A DNA stretch of 6,303 nt from Deferribacteraceae bacterium (GCA_031276055.1 JAISNW010000245.1:1-6303), one strand, 5' to 3'. Shown: positions 1-6,272, counted from the first letter of the stretch. Notes: generated by a model from the sequence alone, not told the origin. Numbers and translations are program-made.

Positions 1-183
1 GAAAGAGATATTAATCTAATAGATTTTAAGACATCTTCTGCATCCAACGCTAGGCAGGTTGAGTATGCAAAGCAGATGGAGCTTTATAAAAAAGCCCTCT
101 ACGCCTATTATAACATCCCTGTAAACGCTTATCTCTTTTATGTGCATGATGGCGCTGCAACGGTGGAATCGTTTAATCTCTAG
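1..183 (+). CDS. C-terminal fragment of an AddA/RecB-type PD-(D/E)XK nuclease (helicase-nuclease subunit)
   Basis: The frame is open from the first base and ends at TAG 181-183, leaving 60 residues of a protein whose start lies outside the window. The visible part matches the end of the RecB-like nuclease fold. IDFKTS at residues 7-12 supplies the D-x-K pair that binds metal and holds the catalytic lysine. It is followed by the QxxxY motif (Q25-M-E-L-Y29) and then a beta strand (VNAYLFYV) near the C-terminus. In this family the nuclease is usually the last domain of AddA, AddB or RecB, which process double-strand breaks for RecA-dependent recombination in the cytoplasm. Too little is present to choose among AddA, AddB, RecB and a stand-alone Cas4-like nuclease, so no symbol is given. 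The fold assignment is fairly secure. The next gene starts 65 bases downstream. Confidence 0.72.
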   Translation, partial: ERDINLIDFKTSSASNARQVEYAKQMELYKKALYAYYNIPVNAYLFYVHDGAATVESFNL

Positions 184-211
184 CCTACTCGTCATAAATC
201 TCATTTTTATA

Positions 212-240
212 TTGATTATTATCTTTATAAACAGTATACC
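212..240 (+). promoter_or_regulatory. Possible weak sigma-70 promoter ahead of mltD
   Basis: TTGATT (212-217) and TATACC (235-240) are separated by 17 bases in the AT-rich 65-base gap before mltD. The -10 box is imperfect. Transcription would start about 2 bases before the ATG at 249, giving a nearly leaderless message. Read-through from the upstream nuclease gene is an equally good explanation, because no terminator-like hairpin is visible in this gap. Confidence 0.22.
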
Positions 241-248
241 TATCGTGT

Positions 249-1673
249 ATGAGAAAATTTGCTGTAGTTTTTATATTTTTATTTTCTGCTGTATTTGGCG
301 GCTGCATCCATGATCCCGCTAAAAGCTCCGCCGTCTTTGTGGAAGAGAGGGTTACAGTGGAGGAGTATGCGGTGGAGCCGCCCGCAAAAACCGCGACCCG
401 CATTAGAACCGATCAGCCGATAAAGGGCGTTGTAGTTGAACCGCCCAAATTTGCCATAACCTCTGCTTTTTTTGACATTGAAACACCGCAAGAGCCTACA
501 GAAGAGCTTAAAGCGATCTTTCAGGTGTTTGACATCCCCGTTACCGACACCCCGCGCGTTCAGCACTATATGAAATACTTTACCACAAACGGCAGGGGCA
601 ATATGCAATCGTGGATCAATAGATCCAATAAATATATGTATATAGTCCGAGATATCTTTGAGAAGGAAGGCATCCCCCTTGATCTAGCGATGCTCTCCTT
701 CACAGAGAGCGGTTTTAACCCTATCGCTTATTCAAGAGCAGGGGCGGCGGGTATGTGGCAGTTTATGCCGTCAACCGGGAAGATCTATGGGCTCTCTATC
801 ACCGAGTGGGTTGACGAACGGCGGGATTTTGAAAAATCTACCTTAGCGGCCGCTAGGCACTTAAAAGACCTTTATAAGATGTTTGATGATTGGTATCTCG
901 CCCTCGCCGCCTATAACGCGGGCTCAGGGAGAATCCGCAAAGCAACTCAGAAGCACAATTCAACCGACTTTTTTACTATAGCGGGTTCACGCACACTAAA
1001 GCTGGAAACGAGAGATTACGTTCCTAAGTATCTTGCACAGCTGTTTTTATATAAAAATCTATACTCTTATGGCTTTACCCCTCCCGATGAGACGCCGCTC
1101 TTATTTGATACAGTAGAGCTTGGCTCGCAGGCAAACCTTATCGTTTTGGCGCAGGCGTTAGGCTCAACTTATGAAGAACTCAAGATGCTTAACCCTGAAT
1201 TGCGGACCCCCGTCACTCCGCCAACTTCTAAATATCGCGTGAGAATCCCTTTTGGAAAGGGGGCGCAGTTGAGCAAGCTGTTGAATGACGGCAAATTTGA
1301 CCAACTCCGTTATACCCTCTATCAAGCTAAAGCGGGTGAAAGCCTTGCTGCGATAGCAAAACGTCACGGCATATCTGTTGAAGATATCCAGAAGATAAAC
1401 GCTCTATCATATCCTAAGATATACTCTGCAAAACTTCTATTTCTGCCTAAAAAGGGAGAGAAGTTGACCTCAGCGGACATCCAGTTTGCTAAAGAGGTTC
1501 AGAGTTTGTCTCCTAAATACCACACTGTCCGCAAAGGCGACAATCTAACCGTTATATCTAGGAAGTATAATATCCCGCTCTATGTGCTGATTAGGATGAA
1601 CCCTAAAGTAAACCCGAAAAAGATATATCCTGGCCAGGTTTTGGTGATCTCCAGAGGCGGGCTTGTAGGCTGA
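249..1673 (+). CDS. mltD: MltD-like membrane-bound lytic murein transglycosylase with LysM repeats (lipoprotein)
   Basis: This 474-residue exported enzyme cleaves the MurNAc-GlcNAc bond of peptidoglycan non-hydrolytically, leaving 1,6-anhydro-MurNAc ends. The N-terminus is a lipoprotein signal: MRK, a hydrophobic stretch, then lipobox F-G-G-C with lipidated Cys19. There is no Asp after the cysteine, which suggests the outer membrane. A linker to about residue 85 precedes the SLT/GH23 domain (about 130-235). That domain shows the catalytic Glu153 in FTESGF, GMWQFMP (168-174) and AYNAG (221-225). Two LysM domains for glycan binding lie at about 355-400 and 424-468, and a weaker LysM-like segment at about 287-335. 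This is the usual MltD architecture and length. ATG 249 is the only start that keeps the signal peptide, since TAA 228-230 closes the frame upstream. No Shine-Dalgarno sequence is visible. The next gene starts 6 bases after the stop, so the two are probably cotranscribed. Confidence 0.92.
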   Translation: MRKFAVVFIFLFSAVFGGCIHDPAKSSAVFVEERVTVEEYAVEPPAKTATRIRTDQPIKGVVVEPPKFAITSAFFDIETPQEPTEELKAIFQVFDIPVTDTPRVQHYMKYFTTNGRGNMQSWINRSNKYMYIVRDIFEKEGIPLDLAMLSFTESGFNPIAYSRAGAAGMWQFMPSTGKIYGLSITEWVDERRDFEKSTLAAARHLKDLYKMFDDWYLALAAYNAGSGRIRKATQKHNSTDFFTIAGSRTLKLETRDYVPKYLAQLFLYKNLYSYGFTPPDETPLLFDTVELGSQANLIVLAQALGSTYEELKMLNPELRTPVTPPTSKYRVRIPFGKGAQLSKLLNDGKFDQLRYTLYQAKAGESLAAIAKRHGISVEDIQKINALSYPKIYSAKLLFLPKKGEKLTSADIQFAKEVQSLSPKYHTVRKGDNLTVISRKYNIPLYVLIRMNPKVNPKKIYPGQVLVISRGGLVG

Positions 1674-1679
1674 AAGCCG

Positions 1680-2684
1680 ATGAGGGTTCTGGTTTTTAAC
1701 CCAGCATTCATTGGAGATGCTGTCCTCACCACACCGCTTGCAAATACCTTAACAAAGTTGAAAGAAAAGCCGGAGGTTTTTCTGTGCGTCCGCCCGGAGG
1801 CTGCTCCGTTATTTAAGGAGCTCCCTTTTAAGATATTGGTTTTTGACAAACGAGGGGTTGACGGCGGTTTATTAGGAATATTCCGCTTTGCCTCAAAACT
1901 TAGAAAGATGAAGTTTGATATAGTCTATTCCCCCCACCGCTCTATCCGTTCTGCTATAGTTTTATCCCTTGCTAAGATTCCCCTGCGGGTCGGCTTTTCC
2001 TCTTCAGCGGGGAGTTTTTTATACACACACCTTGTTAAGAGGGATATGTCGCTGCATGAGGCAGCCCGCAACCTCTCCCTCCTGCCTAAAGAGGCAGAAG
2101 CTATTATCTCTGAAGATGCTCTTACTTATCTTGATGTTGAATATAAGCGGGAACTTGAAAACTCTTTAAGCGGGGAAGGACCGATTGCAGCTCTCTCGGC
2201 AGGTTCTGTATGGGAGACAAAGCGGTGGCCGGCCATCTATTTTGCTCAAGTTGCAAAATTACTTGCCGCTAAAGGTTTTCGTATAGCCATCTTTGGCGGA
2301 CCTGGTGATAAGGCGGTCAACTCTATCTTAGAGCAGCAGCTAACAAACGATGGGGTTGCATATTACAACTTTGCCGATACTATCCCCTTTGAAAAGTTTC
2401 CTACAGCTATAGGGGCGATGGATCTGCTCATATCTAACGACAGCGCACCCGTGCATATTGCAGAAAGCCGCAATACCCCTGTTATAGCCATATTCGGACC
2501 TACAACCCCCTCTTTTGGCTTTGCCCCGCGTAATGCAAGGAGCGCTGTTTGTGAGATACATGGCCTCTCCTGCCGCCCCTGCGCTATACACGGGGGGAGA
2601 AGGTGTCCTAAGGGGCACTTTCGCTGCATGAAAGAGCTATTGCCTGAAACTGTTTTTGAAAAGGCTTTGGAACTGTTTCAATAG
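1680..2684 (+). CDS. GT9 family ADP-heptose:LPS heptosyltransferase (WaaF-like)
   Basis: This 334-residue protein has the two Rossmann-like halves (GT-B fold) of glycosyltransferase family 9, which moves L-glycero-D-manno-heptose from ADP-heptose onto the growing LPS inner core at the cytoplasmic face of the inner membrane. The N-terminal strand MRVLVFNPAFIGD ends in Asp13, the position of the catalytic aspartate in WaaC/WaaF enzymes. The C-terminal half has the nucleotide-site signatures SAGSVWETKRWP (173-184), NDSAPVHIA (253-261) and FGPTTP (272-277). Near the end lies a Cys/His cluster C298-x2-C301-x2-H304-x4-C309-x6-C316, also present in the second GT9 of this window. ATG 1680 lies 6 bases after the mltD stop, with only a weak ribosome binding site, so translational coupling is likely. 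Arg codons are mostly CGN (14 of 20). Resemblance favours heptosyltransferase II, but the exact acceptor cannot be read from sequence. Confidence 0.88.
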   Translation: MRVLVFNPAFIGDAVLTTPLANTLTKLKEKPEVFLCVRPEAAPLFKELPFKILVFDKRGVDGGLLGIFRFASKLRKMKFDIVYSPHRSIRSAIVLSLAKIPLRVGFSSSAGSFLYTHLVKRDMSLHEAARNLSLLPKEAEAIISEDALTYLDVEYKRELENSLSGEGPIAALSAGSVWETKRWPAIYFAQVAKLLAAKGFRIAIFGGPGDKAVNSILEQQLTNDGVAYYNFADTIPFEKFPTAIGAMDLLISNDSAPVHIAESRNTPVIAIFGPTTPSFGFAPRNARSAVCEIHGLSCRPCAIHGGRRCPKGHFRCMKELLPETVFEKALELFQ

Positions 2685-2724
2685 GAAATAGGTTTTGAAG
2701 GGGCCGTGCGTATATCAGCCGAAG

Positions 2725-2752
2725 TTGATTTTATGGGAGATCTTGATATAAT
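2725..2752 (+). promoter_or_regulatory. Sigma-70 promoter with extended -10, driving the methyltransferase
   Basis: TTGATT (2725-2730) and a perfect TATAAT (2747-2752) are 16 bases apart. TG at 2744-2745 creates the extended -10 form TGnTATAAT. Transcription should begin near 2759, giving a leader of about 30 bases before ATG 2790. A purine-rich GGGG at 2781-2784 could serve as a weak ribosome binding site. This is the best promoter in the window. It suggests the methyltransferase is expressed independently of the mltD-GT9 unit, and it may also feed the second GT9 and the GT2 gene downstream. Confidence 0.65.
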
Positions 2753-2789
2753 CGCTTATTATTAGGGGTTTAATATACATGGGGCGACT

Positions 2790-3941
2790 ATGTTAGAGCA
2801 TCTGCTCGGTTTAAGTATAAAAAATATAAAAAAGTTAGGTTCAACTAGGTGCGAGAGCTCTCTTGACGCCTTATTAGAGATGTATCTTTTTGAGATGCCT
2901 GTTGAACTTAAACGTGAAGTTGTGTCATCCATAGGCAGACAGAGGGATAAGGACAGAGTATATAATTTTATAAAAGATAATGTATTTAATTGCAACTGTA
3001 TGGAGCTTGTGTATCAGATGTATAGAACATGCTTATACAACCTGTCTGATAAAAGATTTTTTGATCTTTCAGAGGAGATATTCTCTTTTTATAACAATGA
3101 GATGCTTTTTAGAATGAAGACTTTTTTTGAGGAGAGAAAAAGAAAAGCAAAAGCGCCAAAAAAATTGGTGAAACAGATATTAAAACCAACACTTCTAAAA
3201 GGCGATAATGTTGAAACACTGAAAAAGGTAGGTGATGGGCAGGTTCAGTTGATATTTACCTCTCCGCCTTATTATAATGCAAGGGAGTATTCTGACTATA
3301 CTTCTTATAAAGATTATCTGCAAAAGATGTATAACACCCTTGTGCAGTGCCATAGAGTTTTAGAAGATGGAAGATTTATTATAATAAATGTATCACCTGT
3401 TATAACGAAAAGGCCGGGGAGAGAGTTTGAGAGCATACGTTATCCGATACACTTTGATTTTCACAATATCCTTACTAGAGCAAACTTTTACTTTATTGAT
3501 GAAATTATCTGGATAAAACCTGAATATACATGCCCCAACCGAAACGGCGGCTACCAACAAACCAAGATGCCTTTAAGCTATAAACCTAATTGCATTACGG
3601 AAAGTTTGCTTATTTACAGAAAAGACGCCCCTTTCTTGATTGACAAAAATATAGGAAAATATGACGGCTCTTACGCCAATGTTGATGAAAAGATCGATTT
3701 TACAAACTGTTGGCGCATTAATCCTAAATCTGACAGGAACCACCCCGCGGTATTTCCTGAAGAGTTGTGCGAAAAAGTGTTGAAATATTATTCATTCAGA
3801 GGGGATGTTGTTTTAGACCCATTTGCCGGTTCGGGCGCTTTTGGCAGAGTGGCTAAAAAGATGTTGAGAACGCCGATTTTGTGTGAAAGTAGTGAGGATT
3901 ATATAACTTTATTAGAAAGGCAAGGCTATGAATTTTTTTAG
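2790..3941 (+). CDS. Beta-class DNA methyltransferase (probably N4-cytosine, possibly N6-adenine) with a helical N-terminal domain
   Basis: This 383-residue protein transfers a methyl group from AdoMet to an exocyclic amino group in DNA. The catalytic motif IV, TSPPY (157-161), precedes the AdoMet-binding motif I, DPFAGSG (343-349). That order is the beta class. S-P-P-Y is more typical of N4-cytosine enzymes, whereas D/N-P-P-Y is the usual adenine form. Motif X is HPAVFPEEL (318-326), and the target-recognition region probably lies at about 280-317. Residues about 20-115 form an extra all-helical domain with the amphipathic, paired-helix look of HEAT repeats. A basic linker (116-128) joins the two parts. 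No endonuclease gene is visible beside it. It is AT-rich: hand counts give 15 and 17 G+C in the 60-base blocks at 2941 and 3061. Arg is AGA/AGG in 21 of 25 cases, unlike the upstream GT9 gene. Both features suggest recent transfer. The target sequence cannot be predicted. Confidence 0.88.
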   Translation: MLEHLLGLSIKNIKKLGSTRCESSLDALLEMYLFEMPVELKREVVSSIGRQRDKDRVYNFIKDNVFNCNCMELVYQMYRTCLYNLSDKRFFDLSEEIFSFYNNEMLFRMKTFFEERKRKAKAPKKLVKQILKPTLLKGDNVETLKKVGDGQVQLIFTSPPYYNAREYSDYTSYKDYLQKMYNTLVQCHRVLEDGRFIIINVSPVITKRPGREFESIRYPIHFDFHNILTRANFYFIDEIIWIKPEYTCPNRNGGYQQTKMPLSYKPNCITESLLIYRKDAPFLIDKNIGKYDGSYANVDEKIDFTNCWRINPKSDRNHPAVFPEELCEKVLKYYSFRGDVVLDPFAGSGAFGRVAKKMLRTPILCESSEDYITLLERQGYEFF

Positions 3942-3978
3942 TAGAGAGATGGTTTCAGCAACCGTTATCAACCCCTAA
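3928..3978 (+). other. Tiny 16-codon ORF bridging the methyltransferase stop and the next GT9 start
   Basis: ATG 3928 lies inside the last codons of the methyltransferase gene in the +1 frame, behind the purine-rich AAGGCAAGG. It reads MNFFSREMVSATVINP and stops at TAA 3976-3978, whose last base is the first base of the GT9 start (TAATG). It could act as a translational-coupling leader, be the stub of a deleted partner gene, or be chance, since 16 codons is short. No function is assigned. Confidence 0.2.
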
Positions 3979-4925
3979 TGAAGATCCTCTTTATCCGTTT
4001 CAGCAGTCTCGGAGATGTTGCCCTTGTTACGGGGGTATTGCGTTATTTCGCCTATAAAAGCCCAGATGCTCACTCTATAGAGTTTCTCACCTTTAGAGAG
4101 TATACGGATATCTTTGACGGTGCAGATTATATACAAAAATTATGGAGCGTGCCTAGAGGGATCTCCCTAGCCGACTATACAACGTTTCTTAGAACGCTCC
4201 CTCGTTTTGACATAATAGTCGATCTGCACTGCAACCTCCGCTCACGTTTAGCGCGCCTATTGTTGAAAGGGAAGAGATTGTGCTATAATAAGAATCCGAT
4301 AGCCAGGCGCTCTTTTGTTCAATTCAGGTTATGCCGAGATCGCTTAACCCTTCATACTGTTCAGAGGTATGCTCTAGCTTTTTTCCCCTTCTTCTCCCTT
4401 GAGCTGCCGAGCGTTGAAGAACTCCGCCCATTTATACATCCTCCCTCTATCACAGTTGAGCTAAATCAGGTGCAAAGCGGAAAGAGGGTTGTTATCCACC
4501 CTTTTGCAAGCAGGGCTGCTAAAGAGTGGCCGTATTTTCCTGAATTAGTTGAGTTTCTTAAAGCCAATAACTTTTCGGTTCATATTATAGGCATCCCTCA
4601 TAATATTACCCCGCTGCACCCTATCCCCACCCCCACAATCAGAGAGCTTATCAACGTTATTAACGGCGCAGATCTCTTTATAACAACAGATTCAGGACCT
4701 ATGCATATCGCAGTTGCGCTTGGAGTAAATGTAGCGGCGATCTTTGGGAGCACCTCAAAAGAGTTAGGTTTTTACCCTATCTTTTCAAAGTGCGCCGTCA
4801 TAGAGGAAGATATCCCTTGCCGCCCATGCCATATACACGGCGCTAAAGTGTGTAAACGCGGAGATTTTGCATGTATGAGGGGTTTAACCCTTGAAAAAGT
4901 AAAGAAATTTCTTGCATTAGCATAG
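3978..4925 (+). CDS. Second GT9 family heptosyltransferase (WaaC/WaaF-like)
   Basis: This 315-residue GT-B glycosyltransferase is a divergent paralogue of the GT9 protein encoded at 1680-2684. It probably adds another heptose to the LPS inner core at the cytoplasmic face of the inner membrane. MKILFIRFSSLGD carries the catalytic-position Asp13. The donor-site half shows HPFASRAAKEWP (174-185), TTDSGPMHIA (236-245) and FGSTSKELGF (256-265). The terminal cluster C281-x2-C284-x2-H287-x4-C292-x6-C299 has exactly the same spacing as in the other GT9. The middle is shorter than in typical members, and the segment before the donor domain is rich in Arg and aromatic residues. ATG 3978 is chosen because it begins exactly at the family's first strand, although no ribosome binding site precedes it. 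It lies 36 bases after the methyltransferase stop and 20 bases before the GT2 gene, so cotranscription is likely. Heptosyltransferase I is plausible for the MKIL..FSSLGD start but not proven. Confidence 0.85.
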   Translation: MKILFIRFSSLGDVALVTGVLRYFAYKSPDAHSIEFLTFREYTDIFDGADYIQKLWSVPRGISLADYTTFLRTLPRFDIIVDLHCNLRSRLARLLLKGKRLCYNKNPIARRSFVQFRLCRDRLTLHTVQRYALAFFPFFSLELPSVEELRPFIHPPSITVELNQVQSGKRVVIHPFASRAAKEWPYFPELVEFLKANNFSVHIIGIPHNITPLHPIPTPTIRELINVINGADLFITTDSGPMHIAVALGVNVAAIFGSTSKELGFYPIFSKCAVIEEDIPCRPCHIHGAKVCKRGDFACMRGLTLEKVKKFLALA

Positions 4926-4945
4926 ATTATATTATAAGTGTAGCT

Positions 4946-5884
4946 ATGCTGCTGTCTATTATTATCCCCTGCTATAACGAATTTGGCAATGTAATGCCGT
5001 GCTATGAAGGGATAGCAGAAAACGTCCTCCCCCTAAAATCTAAATATGATCTTGATGCAGAGTTGATATTTGTTGATGACGGTTCAACGGATTGCACCGC
5101 TGCAAAGCTCCGCGAACTCTCGTTGCAAGATAAACGAGTAAAGTTTATTGTCTTCTCAAGAAATTTCGGCAAGGAGGCTGCTATATACGCGGGGCTTTCC
5201 TACGCCGCAGGTGATTATATCGCCATCATAGATGCGGATTTGCAACACCCCCCTTCTATGATAAGCACTATGTTTGAAAAGCTCTTAGACGACCGATCTC
5301 TTGATTGCGTCGCGGCAAGGAGGCTTTCAAGAGAGGGTGAACCTGTAATAAGGAGCACCTTTGCCCATCTCTTCTATTGGTTGATGAGCAGGATATCAGA
5401 TATAAAGATGCAGGATGGGAGCGGGGATTTCCGTATTTTCACCCGCAAGATGGCAGATTCCATCCTTAGCGTTAAAGAGTATAACCGTTTTTCTAAAGGG
5501 CTTTTCGCTTGGGTAGGCTTTAAGACGGGTTGGGTGGAATATCCATATGCAGAACGTTTTTCAGGCAGCACAAAGTGGAGTTTCCTAAAACTTCTAAAAT
5601 ATTCTTTTGAAGGGATTACAGCCTACTCCACACTCCCCCTTGCCATATCGTCGTTCAGCGGCTTATTGTTCTGTTTCATCTCTATCATTCTTGCACTGTA
5701 TTATGCTCTAAAAGCTCTGATATACGGCGAGGCTGTGGCAGGTTTTCCCACCCTAATCTGCGTTATTCTCTTGGTGGGCGGTTTGCAGCTTTTTTGCATG
5801 GGGATTTTAGGGGAGTATCTAGCAAAGACTTATTTAGAAACAAAAAACCGCCCTAAGTTTATTATTACCGAGAGCAATTTTTAA
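4946..5884 (+). CDS. GT2 polyisoprenyl-phosphate glycosyltransferase (GtrB/ArnC/Dpm1-like)
   Basis: This 312-residue membrane-anchored enzyme transfers a sugar from a nucleotide donor to a polyprenyl phosphate (undecaprenyl phosphate in bacteria), making a lipid-linked donor later used on the periplasmic side. The GT-A domain begins at once with LLSIIIPCYNE. It carries VDDGSTD (43-49), the metal-binding DADLQHPP (96-103), GSGDFRIF (158-165), KGLFAWVGF (184-192) and RFSGSTKW (204-211). Two transmembrane helices follow (about 232-255 and 267-289), then the conserved tail GEYLAKTYLETKNRP (289-303). Order and length match the GtrB/ArnC group. The sugar is not readable: glucose, mannose and aminoarabinose enzymes share this layout. 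Its place after two heptosyltransferases suggests decoration of LPS core or lipid A, but neither the partner GT-C transferase nor a flippase is in view. The ribosome binding site is weak. Confidence 0.9.
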   Translation: MLLSIIIPCYNEFGNVMPCYEGIAENVLPLKSKYDLDAELIFVDDGSTDCTAAKLRELSLQDKRVKFIVFSRNFGKEAAIYAGLSYAAGDYIAIIDADLQHPPSMISTMFEKLLDDRSLDCVAARRLSREGEPVIRSTFAHLFYWLMSRISDIKMQDGSGDFRIFTRKMADSILSVKEYNRFSKGLFAWVGFKTGWVEYPYAERFSGSTKWSFLKLLKYSFEGITAYSTLPLAISSFSGLLFCFISIILALYYALKALIYGEAVAGFPTLICVILLVGGLQLFCMGILGEYLAKTYLETKNRPKFIITESNF

Positions 5885-5959
5885 TCTCGTGCTTGTTATC
5901 GCTCTGATTATTTGCTAAGATAGCTCTAGCGTACAAAAAGCTCTTTAACGAGATTTTTT
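5883..5959 (+). terminator. Long inverted repeat followed by a T-run, possibly a terminator or attenuator after the GT2 gene
   Basis: AATCTCGT (5883-5890) is perfectly complementary to ACGAGATT (5948-5955), and T bases continue to 5959. Inside, GCTT (5891-5894) can pair with AAGC (5938-5941), CGCT (5900-5903) with AGCG (5928-5931), and GCTA (5914-5917) with TAGC (5921-5924) around an AGA loop. The result is an extended but interrupted hairpin with bulges, not a compact GC-rich terminator. Efficiency as a terminator is therefore uncertain. The left arm starts inside the GT2 stop codon. Confidence 0.35.
5893..5921 (+). promoter_or_regulatory. Sigma-70 promoter with extended -10 for ftsB (and probably xseA)
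   Basis: TTGTTA (5893-5898) and TAAGAT (5916-5921) are 17 bases apart. TG at 5913-5914 gives an extended -10 (TGnTAAGAT). The start of transcription would be near 5928, leaving a leader of roughly 55 bases before ATG 5985. The promoter sits between the arms of the inverted repeat 5883-5890/5948-5955, so its transcript would carry only the right arm. Confidence 0.5.
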
Positions 5960-5984
5960 ATGAGATGGAGTGCTTAAGCAATTT

Positions 5985-6272
5985 ATGAAGACGCTTATTA
6001 TTTATACAGTTATAGTTGTTATCCTCTTATTTTACCTGATATTTGGCCATAACGGCGTTGTGAAATACAATGAGATGCTCTCCGTTCAGAACAGCTACGA
6101 GAACGAGTTGAAAAAGCTGGATGAAAAGGTGGCCTATCTTCAGCGGGAGTTAGAGCTTATAAAACAGGATAATGCATACCTAGACTATGTTATAAAAAGA
6201 GAGCTAGGTCTTCAAAAATCTGATGAAGATCAATATCTTTTATTAGATCATGCAACAATTCTCGGTCACTGA
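5985..6272 (+). CDS. ftsB: FtsB-like septum formation initiator (DivIC/FtsB family)
   Basis: This 95-residue single-pass inner-membrane protein of the divisome would form the FtsQ-FtsL-FtsB complex that activates septal peptidoglycan synthesis. It has a one-helix membrane anchor (residues about 3-20) followed directly by FGHNGVVKY, which resembles the FGKNG segment after the E. coli FtsB helix. A periplasmic coiled coil (about 28-66) with regular Leu/Val heptads comes next. The end, KRELGLQKSDEDQYLLL, matches the family's RxELxxxxxxExxY pattern. Length is typical (E. coli FtsB has 103 residues). The start is ambiguous. A GTG at 5970 would add five residues, but ATG 5985 aligns with the usual short cytoplasmic tip. 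GGAG at 5967-5970 is 14 bases before ATG 5985, longer than ideal, and overlaps the GTG. The 3' end overlaps the next gene by 23 bases, implying cotranscription. Confidence 0.85.
   Translation: MKTLIIYTVIVVILLFYLIFGHNGVVKYNEMLSVQNSYENELKKLDEKVAYLQRELELIKQDNAYLDYVIKRELGLQKSDEDQYLLLDHATILGH

Noticed and set aside
279..608. 109-codon minus-strand ORF inside mltD
   Set aside because: It is antisense to a clearly functional lipoprotein transglycosylase, has no domain features of its own, and is best explained as a shadow of the coding strand.
2340..2629. Two overlapping minus-strand ORFs of about 90 codons in the first GT9 gene, rich in Cys
   Set aside because: They lie opposite the conserved donor-site and Cys-rich motifs. 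The cysteines arise from complementing GC-rich codons, and there is no start signal or family match.
2685..2765. Open frame of 26 codons directly after, and in frame with, the first GT9 stop (possible read-through extension or gene remnant)
   Set aside because: A stretch this short is expected by chance fairly often. It covers the methyltransferase promoter, has no recognisable motif, and the GT9 already ends at its normal family length.
2685..2789. Terminator after the first GT9 gene
   Set aside because: No stable inverted repeat followed by Ts is visible in this gap. Only the promoter can be supported.
2790..3941. A complete restriction-modification or phage-defence system around the methyltransferase
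   Set aside because: No endonuclease, helicase or specificity gene is adjacent. Both neighbours are ordinary LPS glycosyltransferases, so only an orphan methyltransferase is supported.
4912..4938. Possible promoter TTGCAT/TATAAG before the GT2 gene
   Set aside because: The spacing is only 15 bases, both boxes are imperfect, and it overlaps the end of the second GT9. Cotranscription with a 20-base gap explains the gene more simply.
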